NCBI RefSeq assembly: GCF_003611275.1 | Contig: NZ_CP020694.1 | Location: forward strand, 62,001-126,000 | Source of the DNA: Sulfitobacter sp. D7 | GTDB lineage: Bacteria > Pseudomonadota > Alphaproteobacteria > Rhodobacterales > Rhodobacteraceae | Length of the DNA: 64,000 bases | Direction of reading: 5' to 3' | Shown: piece by piece, positions 1-8,995 of the stretch | Numbering within the stretch: the first letter of the stretch is position 1 | How the letters are laid out: every line of letters starts with the position of its first letter | The notes under the pieces: generated by a model | Databases searched by the model: none | What the model was told of the DNA's origin: nothing | What the model saw: only the letters and a program-made list of their open reading frames with translations | Translations under genes and position numbers: made by a program

Positions 1-1306
1 GCTCCAGCGCCCGCGCCAATTGCTGAACGTTAGAGCGCGACTGCGCGTCAAGCCGGATCGAGCCTGCCTCGAACCGGAAAGAGGTCGTCAGCCGCGCCAT
101 CGGCACCAACGTCGCCGTCATGCGCTGCAATTCTTCCAGCGGGGTTTCGATCCCCGCCGTGATAATGGCATTGGCAAAGCGGTTGCCCTGTTCCTCTACC
201 GGGATTTCTTCGGGCGTTTGATCCACGAAACCGGCCCTACGGATCACGATCTGCGCCGAGGGGCCGCGGGTGAAGGCCAGAAACTCGCGCGTGATCAGCG
301 GCAGCCGACGCGCCGGGAAATAGAGGAACATCGGCGCGGTCAGCGGGTAGTCTTCGGTCTTGATCGTGCGCCGCGCGGCATCCAGCGCAAAGCCACAGTT
401 GCCGCCAAGGGTCAGCACCTCGGTCCCGCCCTGTTCGGCATAGCTGGTGATCCCAAGGGCAAAGACATCCCGCGCGACCGCCTCTGCCAGCGCGTCGGGC
501 ATGGTGTGGCGCGTGACATCGCCGCTCAGTTCCAGCCCGGCGGGCGTTAATACCTGATCCACAATGGCTTGGCTCAAGCCGCTGTCGGCGGTGGGCAGAT
601 GCAGTTCAATGGGCGCGTCCGGCCCACCTAGGCGCTGCCAGTTCTTAATCTCACCGGAAAACACCCGGGCCAAGGTCAACGGCGAGATCTGTTTCACCGG
701 ATTGGACGGGGCAACCACAGGCACCACCGCATCAAGCGCCAGCACCCGGCTGCGATTGGCGCCGGTCAGATCGCCCAGCCCCAACTCGCGGGCATTTATC
801 CGCTCCTCGCGGCGCACTTCGCGCAGGGCCATCACCACATCGGCCTCATCCGCCAGAAGATCGGCAAAGCCTTCGTTGGTGTTGGTCGCCCGGAAATCAA
901 ATCGCGCAGCCAGTTTGCCATCATCCTGACGCGAAAGCAGAAGCGCGAAACGTCCGCCTTCCCCGTCTTCGCGGTTGACCGTATAGCCCTGCCGCGCCGC
1001 GAAGGCTTCGATCAGCGCGGGCATCAGCACCGCCCCCATGGTCGCCGAGCCCGAGAACCGCACCTCGGCCACGAAATCCTCAAGGTTGGGGCAACCCGGC
1101 CCGGCGCAGGACACGCCACTGCTGTCGACGGTCAGCTCGCCGTAGTCGGTTTCGACGCGATAGAATTCGCCGTCAAAGCCCAGCAAGGTGCCGCTGAGTT
1201 CAACGCTGCCATCGCGCGAGGTCAGCGCGATATCCTGCGCCGCGCCCGTAACCGCCGTAAAAAGCAAAAGTGCGGCGCTGATCGCCGCACGTTTCAACCC
1301 GTTCAT
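1..1306 (-). CDS. Exported phosphate-binding-like protein with OmpA-type C-terminal domain (partial)
   Basis: The reading frame is open from an ATG at 1306 down to the window edge, about 435 codons, so the C-terminus is missing. It begins with a signal peptide (two basic residues, a hydrophobic core, cleavage near Ala-Ala-Gln at 22-24). The middle resembles PstS-type phosphate-binding proteins, with an early 'RFSGSATMG' stretch and a 'SGEIKNWQRLGG' motif near residue 215. The last visible residues (SIRLDAQSRSNVQQLARAL) match the start of an OmpA-like peptidoglycan-binding domain. A periplasmic ligand sensor tethered to the cell wall is an inference. The gene follows 1326-2297 with a 19-base gap, probably in one transcript. 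Confidence 0.75.
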   Translation of the reverse strand, partial: MNGLKRAAISAALLLFTAVTGAAQDIALTSRDGSVELSGTLLGFDGEFYRVETDYGELTVDSSGVSCAGPGCPNLEDFVAEVRFSGSATMGAVLMPALIEAFAARQGYTVNREDGEGGRFALLLSRQDDGKLAARFDFRATNTNEGFADLLADEADVVMALREVRREERINARELGLGDLTGANRSRVLALDAVVPVVAPSNPVKQISPLTLARVFSGEIKNWQRLGGPDAPIELHLPTADSGLSQAIVDQVLTPAGLELSGDVTRHTMPDALAEAVARDVFALGITSYAEQGGTEVLTLGGNCGFALDAARRTIKTEDYPLTAPMFLYFPARRLPLITREFLAFTRGPSAQIVIRRAGFVDQTPEEIPVEEQGNRFANAIITAGIETPLEELQRMTATLVPMARLTTSFRFEAGSIRLDAQSRSNVQQLARALE

Positions 1307-1325
1307 CAAGACCTACCCGGTTGCG

Positions 1326-2297
1326 TCAGTTCTGCGCGACTTTCAGGTCTTGGAGCAAATTATTCAACACCAGAAAGTTGCCAACCGCATCACACTCCGG
1401 CACGGCGAGGGTCAAGTTCTGGGTTTTCACTGGATCGTCGCCACGCAATTCCAGCGCCTGGGCTTCGATCTCAAGCCCGCAGTTGGCCTCGCTCACCTCT
1501 GCCTCGACACTGAGCGCGACATCGCCCTCCTGCGCCGCTTTGGCGACCGGGAAGCTATAGACTTCGGCCATCAACGGCTCAGCGGTGTCGGTGTCGCCAT
1601 TGCGGGTCATGAAGCCGCCTTCGCCCAGAACGGCAGCGGTCATATCGCGCGGGGCGCCGGACCAGACATGGCCCGCATCGCCGTAATCCGCGCCGAACTC
1701 ACGGGCGTGAAGCTCAAACCCCGCGGTGCCTTTCCATTGCAGCACGACACGGTTGAAATCAGACAATTCGGGCACGGTGGTCTGCGCCACAGCGCCGTCA
1801 CCATTGCCAAAGGCAAGGATGAACACAGCCTCTTCCGCGAGGGCCGGGACGGAGACGGACAACCGCCCTTTGTCATCGGTGACTTCGGTAAAGATCATGC
1901 CGTTGTGGTGCACGGTCAGCCGTTCATTCGGCAGACAGGCCGCATCCAAGCTGAGCTTCACCATAGCGGCGGCCACGGCGTCTGCAGTGGCGATGATATC
2001 GCAGGTCGCGGGGATCGCGGTGCTGTGGCTCTCAGGTGCGGGCGGCAGGCTTTGAGGGGCTGCGGCTTTGACCACCCGGTCATCCAGCGTCGGCAACGCG
2101 ATGGGACTGTCCAGCGCGGCAGAGGTCAGGGTGATGCCCTCAACTTCGAGCAGCGCGCCATTGTCGGCCACCAGACGCTGCGCCTCAGCCGCGCCATAAC
2201 GCTGCTGCGCCGTGTCAGAGCTTTGCATGACATAGCCGATGCCCACGGCACAGGTGAGAGTGCCGACAGCCGTCAGAATTTCTTTAGTGCGCCACAT
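1326..2297 (-). CDS. Conserved hypothetical protein with N-terminal membrane anchor
   Basis: 323 residues. A hydrophobic segment at about residues 8-24 suggests one membrane anchor or an uncleaved signal, with the rest in the periplasm. The body is acidic, contains a proline/alanine linker around 90-100 and a few cysteines (for example in 'ATCDII', 'AACLPN' and 'EANCGL') that could form disulfides. I recognise no catalytic motif. It lies just downstream of secA and just upstream of the phosphate-binding/OmpA gene, so it may belong with the latter. Its Shine-Dalgarno sequence lies inside a hairpin (see 2301-2331). Function unknown. Confidence 0.75.
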   Translation of the reverse strand: MWRTKEILTAVGTLTCAVGIGYVMQSSDTAQQRYGAAEAQRLVADNGALLEVEGITLTSAALDSPIALPTLDDRVVKAAAPQSLPPAPESHSTAIPATCDIIATADAVAAAMVKLSLDAACLPNERLTVHHNGMIFTEVTDDKGRLSVSVPALAEEAVFILAFGNGDGAVAQTTVPELSDFNRVVLQWKGTAGFELHAREFGADYGDAGHVWSGAPRDMTAAVLGEGGFMTRNGDTDTAEPLMAEVYSFPVAKAAQEGDVALSVEAEVSEANCGLEIEAQALELRGDDPVKTQNLTLAVPECDAVGNFLVLNNLLQDLKVAQN

Positions 2298-2300
2298 GAC

Positions 2301-2331
2301 AAGTCTCCTTCAACGGATTCGTTGGAGACTT
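2301..2331 (-). promoter_or_regulatory. Hairpin overlapping the Shine-Dalgarno of the gene after secA
   Basis: AAGTCTCC (2301-2308) pairs with GGAGACTT (2324-2331), and an inner AACG/CGTT stem (2312-2315 with 2320-2323) closes a GATT loop, leaving a 3-base bulge. On the minus strand the 3' arm holds the GGAG ribosome-binding sequence of the 323-residue gene, which starts at 2297. It could limit translation initiation or act as a partial terminator between secA and this gene. There is no run of T after the stem, which favours the first reading. Confidence 0.5.
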
Positions 2332-2399
2332 TATGAGCGGGGATCAGGGCCGGGGTATGGCCCTGAAACGCCGAGTTATGGGCGAAAAGATGTCGCGGC

Positions 2400-5102
2400 T
2401 CAGGTGATCTGGCCGTGGCAGTGCTTGAACTTCTTGCCAGAACCGCAGGGGCAGAGATCGTTCCGGCCCGGGTTGCCCCATGTGGACGGATCGTTTTCGT
2501 CAAAGCCCGGTGCGGCAGCCTCGGCCTGCTCAGATGCCTCATCTGCGGCCTCGGTGGCAGCGGCCTGCATGGCGGCCTGACGGGTGGCCATTTCCTGCAT
2601 CATCTCGCGACGCTGCTCTTCGCTCATCGGTTGGATTTGCCCCAGTTTCTGGGTCACGTCCTGCCGCAGACTGTCGAGCATCGTCTCGAACAGTTGGAAG
2701 GCTTCGTTCTTATATTCGTTCAGCGGATCGCGCTGCGCGTAGCTGCGAAAGCCCACGACCGACCGCAGATGCTCCAGCGTCAGCAGGTGGTCGCGCCATT
2801 TGGTGTCGATGGCCTGCAACAACAACTGTTTCTCGATGTTGCGCATGTTCTCTTCGCCGAAAGCCTCGGCCTTTTTGGCCATCAGCTCATCCGTGGCTTG
2901 CATCAGACGGTCGCGGATCACGTCATCATCCACACCGTCTTCTTCGCACCATGCGATGATCGGCACGTCGACGTTGAGCTGTTCGATCACCGCGGCATAG
3001 AAACCTTGGGTGTCCCACTGATCGGCGTAGGTTTTGGGCGGCATATAGGTGTCGATCAGATCGTCGATCACCTGCTCGCGCATGTCGGTGACGATCTCAT
3101 TGAGGTTGTCCGCCTCCATGATCTCGCGGCGCTGGCCAAAGATCACTTTACGCTGCTCGTTCATCACGTCGTCGAACTTCAAAAGCTGCTTGCGGATGTC
3201 AAAGTTGCGGCCCTCGACCTTCGCCTGCGCGCGCTCCAGCGATTTGTTCACCCAAGGGTGCACGATGGCTTCGCCTTCTTTCAGGCCCAGCGTGGTCAGC
3301 ACCTTCTCCAGCCGTTCCGAGCCGAAGATACGCATCAAGTCATCTTCGAGCGACAGGAAGAAAGAGGTGCGGCCCGGATCGCCCTGACGGCCCGAACGGC
3401 CCCGCAACTGGTTGTCGATGCGGCGGCTCTCGTGACGCTCGGACGCCAGTACGTAAAGGCCACCGGCCTCTAGGACCTTTTGCTTTTCCTCGGCGTGCTG
3501 CGCTTCGATCTGGGCGCGGATGTTGGCCGGATCGGCCTCCGGATCGGCATCCAGCGCGTCGAGCACTTTCAGCTCGACGTTGCCGCCCAGCTGAATGTCG
3601 GTGCCGCGGCCCGCCATGTTGGTGGCGATGGTCACGGCGCCCAGCTTGCCAGCTTCGGCGATGATCTGCGCTTCTTGCTCGTGCTGGCGGGCGTTGAGCA
3701 CGTTATGCTCGATCCCGTCGGCGGTCAGCATGGCGCTGAGCTGTTCAGACTTTTCGATCGAGGTGGTGCCGACAAGGCAAGGCTGACCCTTGGCGTGGGC
3801 CTCTTTCACCTTTTCAATCATGGCCTCGTATTTTTCGCGCGCGGTGCGGTAAACGGCATCGTCTTCGTCGACACGGGCAATCGGCACGTTGGTCGGCACT
3901 TCGACAACGCCAAGGCCGTAAATCTCGGCGAATTCCTCGGCTTCGGTCAGGGCCGTGCCGGTCATGCCGCCCAGTTTGTTGTAAAGACGGAAGTAGTTCT
4001 GGAAGGTAACGCTTGCGAGGGTCACGTTCTCAGGCTGGATATCAACGCCCTCTTTGGCCTCGATCGCTTGGTGCAGACCATCCGACAAGCGGCGGCCCGG
4101 CATCATGCGACCGGTGAATTCGTCGATCAGCGTCACCGCGCCATCGCGGACGATGTAATCTTTGTCGCGCTGGAACAGCTTGTGCGCGCGCAGACCTTGG
4201 TTGACGTGGTGCACGATGGTCGTGCTTTCGGGATCATAAAGGGTCATCCCCTCTTCGATCAGATCACGGGCGCGCAGTTGCTCTTCGAGGAACTCGTTGC
4301 CCTCATCGGTGAAGGTCACATTGCGGGTTTTCTCGTCCAGCTCGTAATGCTCTTCGGTCAGCGAGGGGATCAGCGTGTCGATGATCTGATACATCTCCGA
4401 GCGGTCCTGCGAGGGGCCAGAGATAATCAGCGGCGTCCGCGCTTCGTCGATCAAGATACTGTCGACCTCGTCCACGATGGCAAAGTTATGCCCGCGCTGC
4501 AGCATGTCCGACAGGTTCGACTTCATGTTGTCGCGCAGATAGTCGAAGCCCAACTCGTTGTTGGTGGCATAGGTGACGTCGCAGGCATAGGCCGCGCGCT
4601 TTTGATCTTCGGGCATGCCGGAATAGGCGACCCCGGTGGTCAGACCCAACGCGCCAAAGACTTTGCCCATCCATTCGGCGTCACGTTTGGCGAGGTATTC
4701 GTTCACCGTCACCACATGCACGCCTTTATGCGTGAGCCCGTTGAGGTAGGCCGCGAAGGTCGCGGTCAGGGTCTTGCCCTCACCGGTCTTCTGCTCGGCG
4801 ATATTGCCTTGATGCAGGAAGATGCCGCCCAGAAGCTGGGTGTCGAAGGCGCGCAGGCCAAGGGTGCGGCGCGCAGCCTCGCGGCAGTTGGCAAAGGCTT
4901 CGGGCAGCAGATCGTCAAGGTCCTCGCCCGCATTGGCCCGTTTGGCCAACTCTTCCGTGCGCAGCTTGATCTCGTCGTCGCTTAGCTTTTCGAATTCAGG
5001 CTCCAGCGCATTGATCCGTGCCACAAGCGGACGGGTCGCCTTGATCATCCGGTCGTTTGGCGTGCCAAAGACCTTTTTGGCGATTGTTCCGATACCCAGC
5101 AT
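2400..5102 (-). CDS. secA: Protein translocase subunit SecA
   Basis: ATPase motor that drives unfolded preproteins through SecYEG at the inner membrane. 900 residues, the usual length. The Walker A sequence TGEGKT is at about 106-111 and the DEAD-type box '[15 protein letters not shown]' at about 200. The end carries the zinc-binding signature with C884, C886, C895 and H896 that contacts SecB, and secB is also in this window. The start at 5102 gives the family's '[13 protein letters not shown]' N-terminus and has a GGGAG ribosome site just upstream. A longer in-frame reading to 5225 adds 41 unconserved residues and was rejected. It is divergent from the parvulin gene. Confidence 0.97.
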   Translation of the reverse strand: MLGIGTIAKKVFGTPNDRMIKATRPLVARINALEPEFEKLSDDEIKLRTEELAKRANAGEDLDDLLPEAFANCREAARRTLGLRAFDTQLLGGIFLHQGNIAEQKTGEGKTLTATFAAYLNGLTHKGVHVVTVNEYLAKRDAEWMGKVFGALGLTTGVAYSGMPEDQKRAAYACDVTYATNNELGFDYLRDNMKSNLSDMLQRGHNFAIVDEVDSILIDEARTPLIISGPSQDRSEMYQIIDTLIPSLTEEHYELDEKTRNVTFTDEGNEFLEEQLRARDLIEEGMTLYDPESTTIVHHVNQGLRAHKLFQRDKDYIVRDGAVTLIDEFTGRMMPGRRLSDGLHQAIEAKEGVDIQPENVTLASVTFQNYFRLYNKLGGMTGTALTEAEEFAEIYGLGVVEVPTNVPIARVDEDDAVYRTAREKYEAMIEKVKEAHAKGQPCLVGTTSIEKSEQLSAMLTADGIEHNVLNARQHEQEAQIIAEAGKLGAVTIATNMAGRGTDIQLGGNVELKVLDALDADPEADPANIRAQIEAQHAEEKQKVLEAGGLYVLASERHESRRIDNQLRGRSGRQGDPGRTSFFLSLEDDLMRIFGSERLEKVLTTLGLKEGEAIVHPWVNKSLERAQAKVEGRNFDIRKQLLKFDDVMNEQRKVIFGQRREIMEADNLNEIVTDMREQVIDDLIDTYMPPKTYADQWDTQGFYAAVIEQLNVDVPIIAWCEEDGVDDDVIRDRLMQATDELMAKKAEAFGEENMRNIEKQLLLQAIDTKWRDHLLTLEHLRSVVGFRSYAQRDPLNEYKNEAFQLFETMLDSLRQDVTQKLGQIQPMSEEQRREMMQEMATRQAAMQAAATEAADEASEQAEAAAPGFDENDPSTWGNPGRNDLCPCGSGKKFKHCHGQIT

Positions 5103-5236
5103 GTAATCTCCCGCCGAAGTTATGATGTCTTGCGCCGATCTGGTTGCCGAGCGCCATGGCAGCCCATAGATAGTGGATGAGCCCGCGCCTCTCAGCGCCA
5201 TAAGGCGATGTAAGGGGCGTGCCATACACTGTCAAT

Positions 5237-5252
5237 GTAGCAGCCCTGCTAC
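5237..5252. repeat. Short palindrome in the secA / parvulin divergent promoter region
   Basis: GTAGCAG and CTGCTAC form a perfect 7-bp inverted repeat around a CC spacer, 24 bases before the parvulin start codon. The 173-base gap between secA and the parvulin gene must hold both promoters, so the palindrome could be an operator or a leader hairpin. No known regulator motif is recognised. Confidence 0.3.
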
Positions 5253-5275
5253 GAAGGAAGCGATTGGACCCAACC

Positions 5276-6124
5276 ATGCAAAAACCCCTCACTTTTCTGT
5301 CGTCTTTGGCGCTTGCCGCCGCTGTGGCGCTGCCTGTAGCCGCCCAAGACGAACCGGGTGTCGACACGGTTGTTGCCACCGTCAACGACACTGAAATCAC
5401 GCTTGGCCATATGCTCGTGGCGCGTGCCACCCTGCCCCAGCAGTATCAGCAACTGCCTGATGACGTGCTGTTCCAAGGGATCCTCGATCAGCTTGTGCAG
5501 CAGACAGCCCTTGCCGACAGCTTTACTGGCGAATTGCCGCCGCGCGTGACCCTGTCGATCGAAAACGAGACACGCTCGCTCACCGCTGGTGAGGCGATCG
5601 AAGGCGTTATGGCCGAAGATGTCAGCGACGAAGAACTGCAAGCCGCCTATGACGCGCAGTACAAAGACGCCGAGCCTGAGCAGGAATTCAATGCCTCGCA
5701 CATCCTTGTCGAAACCAAGGAAGAAGCCGACGCGATCAAGGTTGAACTCGACGGCGGTGCGGACTTTGCCGAAGTTGCCAAAGAAAAATCGACCGGCCCC
5801 TCCGGCCCCGGTGGCGGTTCCTTGGGTTGGTTTGGCCCCGGCATGATGGTCCCCGAGTTTGAAGAAGCCGTCGCCGGCATGGAAGCAGGTGGCGTGTCTG
5901 AGCCGGTGGAAACCCAGTTCGGTTGGCATGTTATCAAGCTGAACGAGACCCGCACCGGCGAAGCGCCCGCGCTTGAAGACGTGCGCGAAGAGCTTGAAAC
6001 CCAAGTGCGCCAAACCAAGGTACAGACAGCTATCGAAAGCCTGACCGAGGCCGCCGAGGTTGACCGCAGCGCCGCCGAAGGCATCGACCCAACTGTTCTT
6101 AAAAACATTGAATGGCTGAACTGA
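5276..6124 (+). CDS. Exported parvulin-type peptidyl-prolyl cis-trans isomerase
   Basis: 282 residues. A Sec signal peptide (about 1-22, ending Ala-Ala-Gln) sends it to the periplasm, where parvulins help exported proteins fold. An N-terminal SurA-like helical part is followed by a rotamase domain at about 130-235 with the family pattern 'ASHILVETKEEA', a glycine-rich 'GPGGGSLGWFGPGMMVPEFEEAV' region (given here only as the stretch following Lys-Ser-Thr) and 'FGWHVIKL'. The start at 5276 places the signal peptide at the N-terminus; an upstream in-frame start adds 19 basic residues. First gene of a likely parvulin-argJ-mutT operon, with argJ only 3 bases downstream. Confidence 0.9.
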   Translation: MQKPLTFLSSLALAAAVALPVAAQDEPGVDTVVATVNDTEITLGHMLVARATLPQQYQQLPDDVLFQGILDQLVQQTALADSFTGELPPRVTLSIENETRSLTAGEAIEGVMAEDVSDEELQAAYDAQYKDAEPEQEFNASHILVETKEEADAIKVELDGGADFAEVAKEKSTGPSGPGGGSLGWFGPGMMVPEFEEAVAGMEAGGVSEPVETQFGWHVIKLNETRTGEAPALEDVREELETQVRQTKVQTAIESLTEAAEVDRSAAEGIDPTVLKNIEWLN

Positions 6125-6127
6125 CCC

Positions 6128-7354
6128 ATGGGTAAATCACTGGCTGTCTCGCCGCTCGCCCCGGCCCGTTTTCCCGACCTTCCGGTTATTGACGGCGTGA
6201 CATTCGCCACCATCGCTGCTGGCGTCCGCTATCAAGGGCGCACCGATGTGATGTTGGCGAAGCTGGCACCGGGCAGTGCTGTGGCGGGGGCGTTCACACG
6301 CTCTGCCACCCGCGCGGCCCCGGTGCTGGACTGCCAGGCAAAAATCGGCGGTGCCTCGGATGAGGGCGCCGCCATCGTCGTGAACTCCGGCAATGCCAAC
6401 GCCTTTACCGGGCGGGGCGGCACCGACGCGGTCGAGGCGATTACCGCCGCCGCCGCCGAAGCCTGCGGCGTGCCGCAATCGCGGGTTTTCACGTCGTCCA
6501 CCGGCGTCATCGGCGAACCCCTGCCCCACGAACGGATCACCGCCGTGCTGGGCGATCTCCACGCAAAACTCGACCCTGCCGGCATCGAAGACGCCGCGCG
6601 GGCCATCATGACAACGGATACTTTCCCCAAAGGCGCCAGCGCGACCGTAGAGATCGACGGCAAAACCGTCTCTATTGCGGGGATCGCCAAAGGCTCGGGC
6701 ATGATCGCGCCCGATATGGCCACCATGCTGGTCTATATCTTTACCGATGCGGTAATCGCGACAGATGCGCTGCAACACCGCCTTTCGACCCATACCGAGA
6801 CGACATTCAACTGCATCACCGTCGACAGCGATACCTCAACCTCTGACGCGCTGATCATGGCCGCGACGGGGGCCTCCGGGGTCGAGGTCGCTGACAACGA
6901 AGCCTTCGACGCGGCGCTGCGTGACGTGATGATGGACCTTGCACATCAGGTCGTCAAAGACGGCGAAGGCGCGCAGAAATTCGTCGAAGTGGCCGTCACC
7001 GGTGCCTCCAACGATGACGAGGCCAAGGTCCACGCCATGGCCATCGCCAATTCGCCGCTGATCAAAACCGCCATTGCTGGTGAAGACCCCAACTGGGGCC
7101 GCGTCGTCATGGCCATCGGGAAATCAGGCGCTCCGGCAGACCGCGACCGCCTGTCGATCCGCTTTGGGGATATCGAAGTCGCCCGCGACGGCTGGCGCAG
7201 CCCCGACTATTCCGAAGAGGATGCCGCCGCCCATATGAAGGGCCAGAATGTCGTCATCGGCGTTGATCTGGGCCTCGGCGAAGGCCGCTGCACCGTCTGG
7301 ACCTGTGACCTTACCCACGGCTACATCGACATCAACGCCGACTACCGGTCCTGA
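6128..7354 (+). CDS. argJ: Bifunctional glutamate N-acetyltransferase / N-acetylglutamate synthase
   Basis: Recycles the acetyl group from N-acetylornithine to glutamate in cyclic arginine biosynthesis, and can also use acetyl-CoA. 408 residues, the normal length. The autocleavage site is in 'GMIAPDMATML': Thr199 is expected to become the N-terminal nucleophile of the beta chain. The 'VNSGNANAFTG' motif near 85-95 is also typical. It begins 3 bases after the parvulin gene and ends 4 bases before mutT. argG, a later step of the same pathway, is at 35.6 kb. Confidence 0.96.
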   Translation: MGKSLAVSPLAPARFPDLPVIDGVTFATIAAGVRYQGRTDVMLAKLAPGSAVAGAFTRSATRAAPVLDCQAKIGGASDEGAAIVVNSGNANAFTGRGGTDAVEAITAAAAEACGVPQSRVFTSSTGVIGEPLPHERITAVLGDLHAKLDPAGIEDAARAIMTTDTFPKGASATVEIDGKTVSIAGIAKGSGMIAPDMATMLVYIFTDAVIATDALQHRLSTHTETTFNCITVDSDTSTSDALIMAATGASGVEVADNEAFDAALRDVMMDLAHQVVKDGEGAQKFVEVAVTGASNDDEAKVHAMAIANSPLIKTAIAGEDPNWGRVVMAIGKSGAPADRDRLSIRFGDIEVARDGWRSPDYSEEDAAAHMKGQNVVIGVDLGLGEGRCTVWTCDLTHGYIDINADYRS

Positions 7355-7358
7355 CCCT

Positions 7359-7757
7359 ATGAAAACAGTGCTCGTTTCCGCGGCGGCCTTGATCGACATC
7401 GATGGCCGGGTGCTTTTGGCACAGCGGCCAGAAGGCAAGCCAATGGCGGGCCTATGGGAGTTTCCCGGCGGCAAGATCGAACCCGGTGAAACGCCAGAGG
7501 CGGCGTTGATCCGGGAGTTGCACGAAGAGTTGGGGATCGAGACATGGGCATCCTGTCTCGCGCCGCTGACCTTTGCCAGCCACAGCTACAGTGATTTTCA
7601 TCTGCTGATGCCGCTTTTTGCCTGTCGCAAATGGGGCGGCACCCCGGTTTCGCGCGAAGGGCAGACCCTGAAATGGGTACGTCCCAATGAAATGCGCGGC
7701 TATCCGATGCCCGAAGCAGACGTGCCGCTCATATCAATATTGCGTGATTGGCTCTAG
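7359..7757 (+). CDS. mutT: 8-oxo-dGTP diphosphatase, MutT family
   Basis: 132-residue Nudix hydrolase expected to remove oxidised 8-oxo-dGTP from the nucleotide pool. The Nudix box is at about 37-60 (GGKIEPGETPEAALIRELHE, then ELGI), with all metal-binding glutamates present. The N-terminal 'VLLAQRPEGKPMAGLWEFPG' pattern is the MutT form. The ATG at 7359 is 4 bases after the argJ stop, which favours it over an upstream in-frame start inside argJ. Its fidelity role is notable because dnaQ is broken in this window. Confidence 0.9.
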   Translation: MKTVLVSAAALIDIDGRVLLAQRPEGKPMAGLWEFPGGKIEPGETPEAALIRELHEELGIETWASCLAPLTFASHSYSDFHLLMPLFACRKWGGTPVSREGQTLKWVRPNEMRGYPMPEADVPLISILRDWL

Positions 7758-7779
7758 CCTAGAGTGGCAGAATTGCACT

Positions 7780-7796
7780 AGTGATCCCCAATCACT
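7780..7796 (+). terminator. Weak hairpin after mutT
   Basis: AGTGAT and ATCACT form a 6-bp stem with a CCCCA loop, 23 bases after the mutT stop. A run of six T follows 17 bases further on. It may end the parvulin-argJ-mutT transcript, but the distance from stem to T-run makes this weak. Confidence 0.3.
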
Positions 7797-7874
7797 CAGC
7801 ATGTTGCGGATTTTTTAACCCAAAGCGCATCATACTGAGGCAGAGTTGTAACATCTGTATGAAAGGGTGCCGAC

Positions 7875-7997
7875 ATGTTGAGAACCATCGCAATCGGAAG
7901 TTCCATTTACGTTCAGGGTATTTTTGTAAAAATGTTGGCGGGCGGTCGCATGGCCGTTCAAGTCGACGGTAAGATTTTCGAAGGCAAACCAGTCTGA
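7875..7997 (+). CDS. Small protein of 40 residues, function unknown
   Basis: An ATG at 7875 with an AAAGGG ribosome site about 7 bases upstream opens a 40-codon frame ending at TGA 7995-7997. The product is MLRTIAIGSSIYVQGIFVKM followed by LAGGRMAVQVDGKIFEGKPV. The alternating hydrophobic pattern and glycine turns suggest a small beta-rich domain. It has its own upstream gap and is followed 9 bases later by a strong hairpin, as expected of a stand-alone small gene. I recognise no family. Confidence 0.6.
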   Translation: MLRTIAIGSSIYVQGIFVKMLAGGRMAVQVDGKIFEGKPV

Positions 7998-8006
7998 AAA
8001 ATCTGC

Positions 8007-8044
8007 GTGGAACGCCTATTTAGGTGAACAAATAGGCGTTCCAC
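8007..8044 (+). terminator. Perfect 15-bp hairpin after the small gene
   Basis: GTGGAACGCCTATTT (8007-8021) is exactly complementary to AAATAGGCGTTCCAC (8030-8044) around an 8-base loop. It starts 9 bases after the stop of the 40-residue gene and ends 33 bases before the next start codon. There is only a short TTT after the stem, so it may be a Rho-independent terminator of modest strength or an RNA-stability element. Confidence 0.6.
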
Positions 8045-8077
8045 CGCGTTTCCCCTGAGCATTTGGCAGGGGATTTT

Positions 8078-8995
8078 ATGTCATCGAAGCGCGCTATTGT
8101 CATCCTGAACCGCGGTTCGGGCCGTCAAAACGGTGACCAAGCCGAAAGCACCATCCGATCCGCCTTTGCGCGGCACGGGATCACGGCAGAATTCATTCAC
8201 ATCGACAAACGGAATGATCCGGCCAGTGCGGCCCGTCAAGCCCTGTCTATGGCCGAGGGCATCATCGCCGTGGCCGGGGGGGATGGCACGATCTCTGGCG
8301 TGTCCTCGGCCATGAAGGACCAAGACCGCCCGCTGGGCATCATCCCGCAGGGCACCTTCAACTATTTCGCGCGGTCGATGGGCATCCCAGAAGACCTGCA
8401 AGAGGCGGTTGATGTCATCGCAGGCGGCGAAAGCCGCGCGGTCCATGTGGCGACGATCAACGGTGAGACATTCTTGAACAATGCCAGCATCGGCGCCTAC
8501 CCGGCGATCCTCAAGACACGGGAGGGCATCTATCGCCGCTGGGGCCGCAGTCGGATCGCCGCCTATTGGTCGGTGATCAAAGCCTTGATAGATTTCCGTA
8601 CGTCGCTCAAGCTGACCATTGTGGTCGACGGCAAAGAGACCGACCTCCGGACCCCGCTTGTATTTGCCGTCAACAACGCCTTTCAATTGGATCAAATGGG
8701 TCTGGCCGGGCAAGACTGTATCGCGCGCGGCGATATGGTGCTGCTGGTCGCCCCCGATACCTACCGCTTTGGCCTGCTGCGCCATGCGGTGGCGTTGGCC
8801 ACGGGCATGGCGAAACATCATACCGATTATGAAATGCTCTGCGGGTCCGAGATCGAAATACGCATGAAACAGCGCAAACGATATGTCGCGCGGGACGGAG
8901 AGATCGCAGTGATGAAGGGCCCCTATAGGCTCACCCGTGCGACCTCTCCCATCCATATTTTCGTCCCCCGCGCCTCTGGAAAGGACGTGCGATGA
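8078..8995 (+). CDS. Diacylglycerol kinase family (YegS/LCB5-like) lipid kinase
   Basis: 305 residues. The catalytic-domain nucleotide motif GGDGT is at 67-71 and is followed by 'LGIIPQGTFNYFAR' near 92-105, the usual G/PxGTxNxxA pattern. These enzymes phosphorylate lipid substrates at the membrane; the substrate here cannot be told from sequence. The ATG at 8078 follows an AGGGG ribosome site; the in-frame TTG at 8063 was rejected. The stop overlaps the metallophosphoesterase start (ATGA), so the two are translationally coupled and may act in the same phospholipid or phosphate process. Confidence 0.85.
   Translation: MSSKRAIVILNRGSGRQNGDQAESTIRSAFARHGITAEFIHIDKRNDPASAARQALSMAEGIIAVAGGDGTISGVSSAMKDQDRPLGIIPQGTFNYFARSMGIPEDLQEAVDVIAGGESRAVHVATINGETFLNNASIGAYPAILKTREGIYRRWGRSRIAAYWSVIKALIDFRTSLKLTIVVDGKETDLRTPLVFAVNNAFQLDQMGLAGQDCIARGDMVLLVAPDTYRFGLLRHAVALATGMAKHHTDYEMLCGSEIEIRMKQRKRYVARDGEIAVMKGPYRLTRATSPIHIFVPRASGKDVR

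Noticed and set aside
3480..4985. Plus-strand open frame of 501 codons opposite secA, and similar frames opposite maeB (40007-41914), nusA (13206-14558) and the ABC exporters (26525-27418)
   Set aside because: Each mirrors a real gene frame in reverse and has biased composition with no recognisable family.
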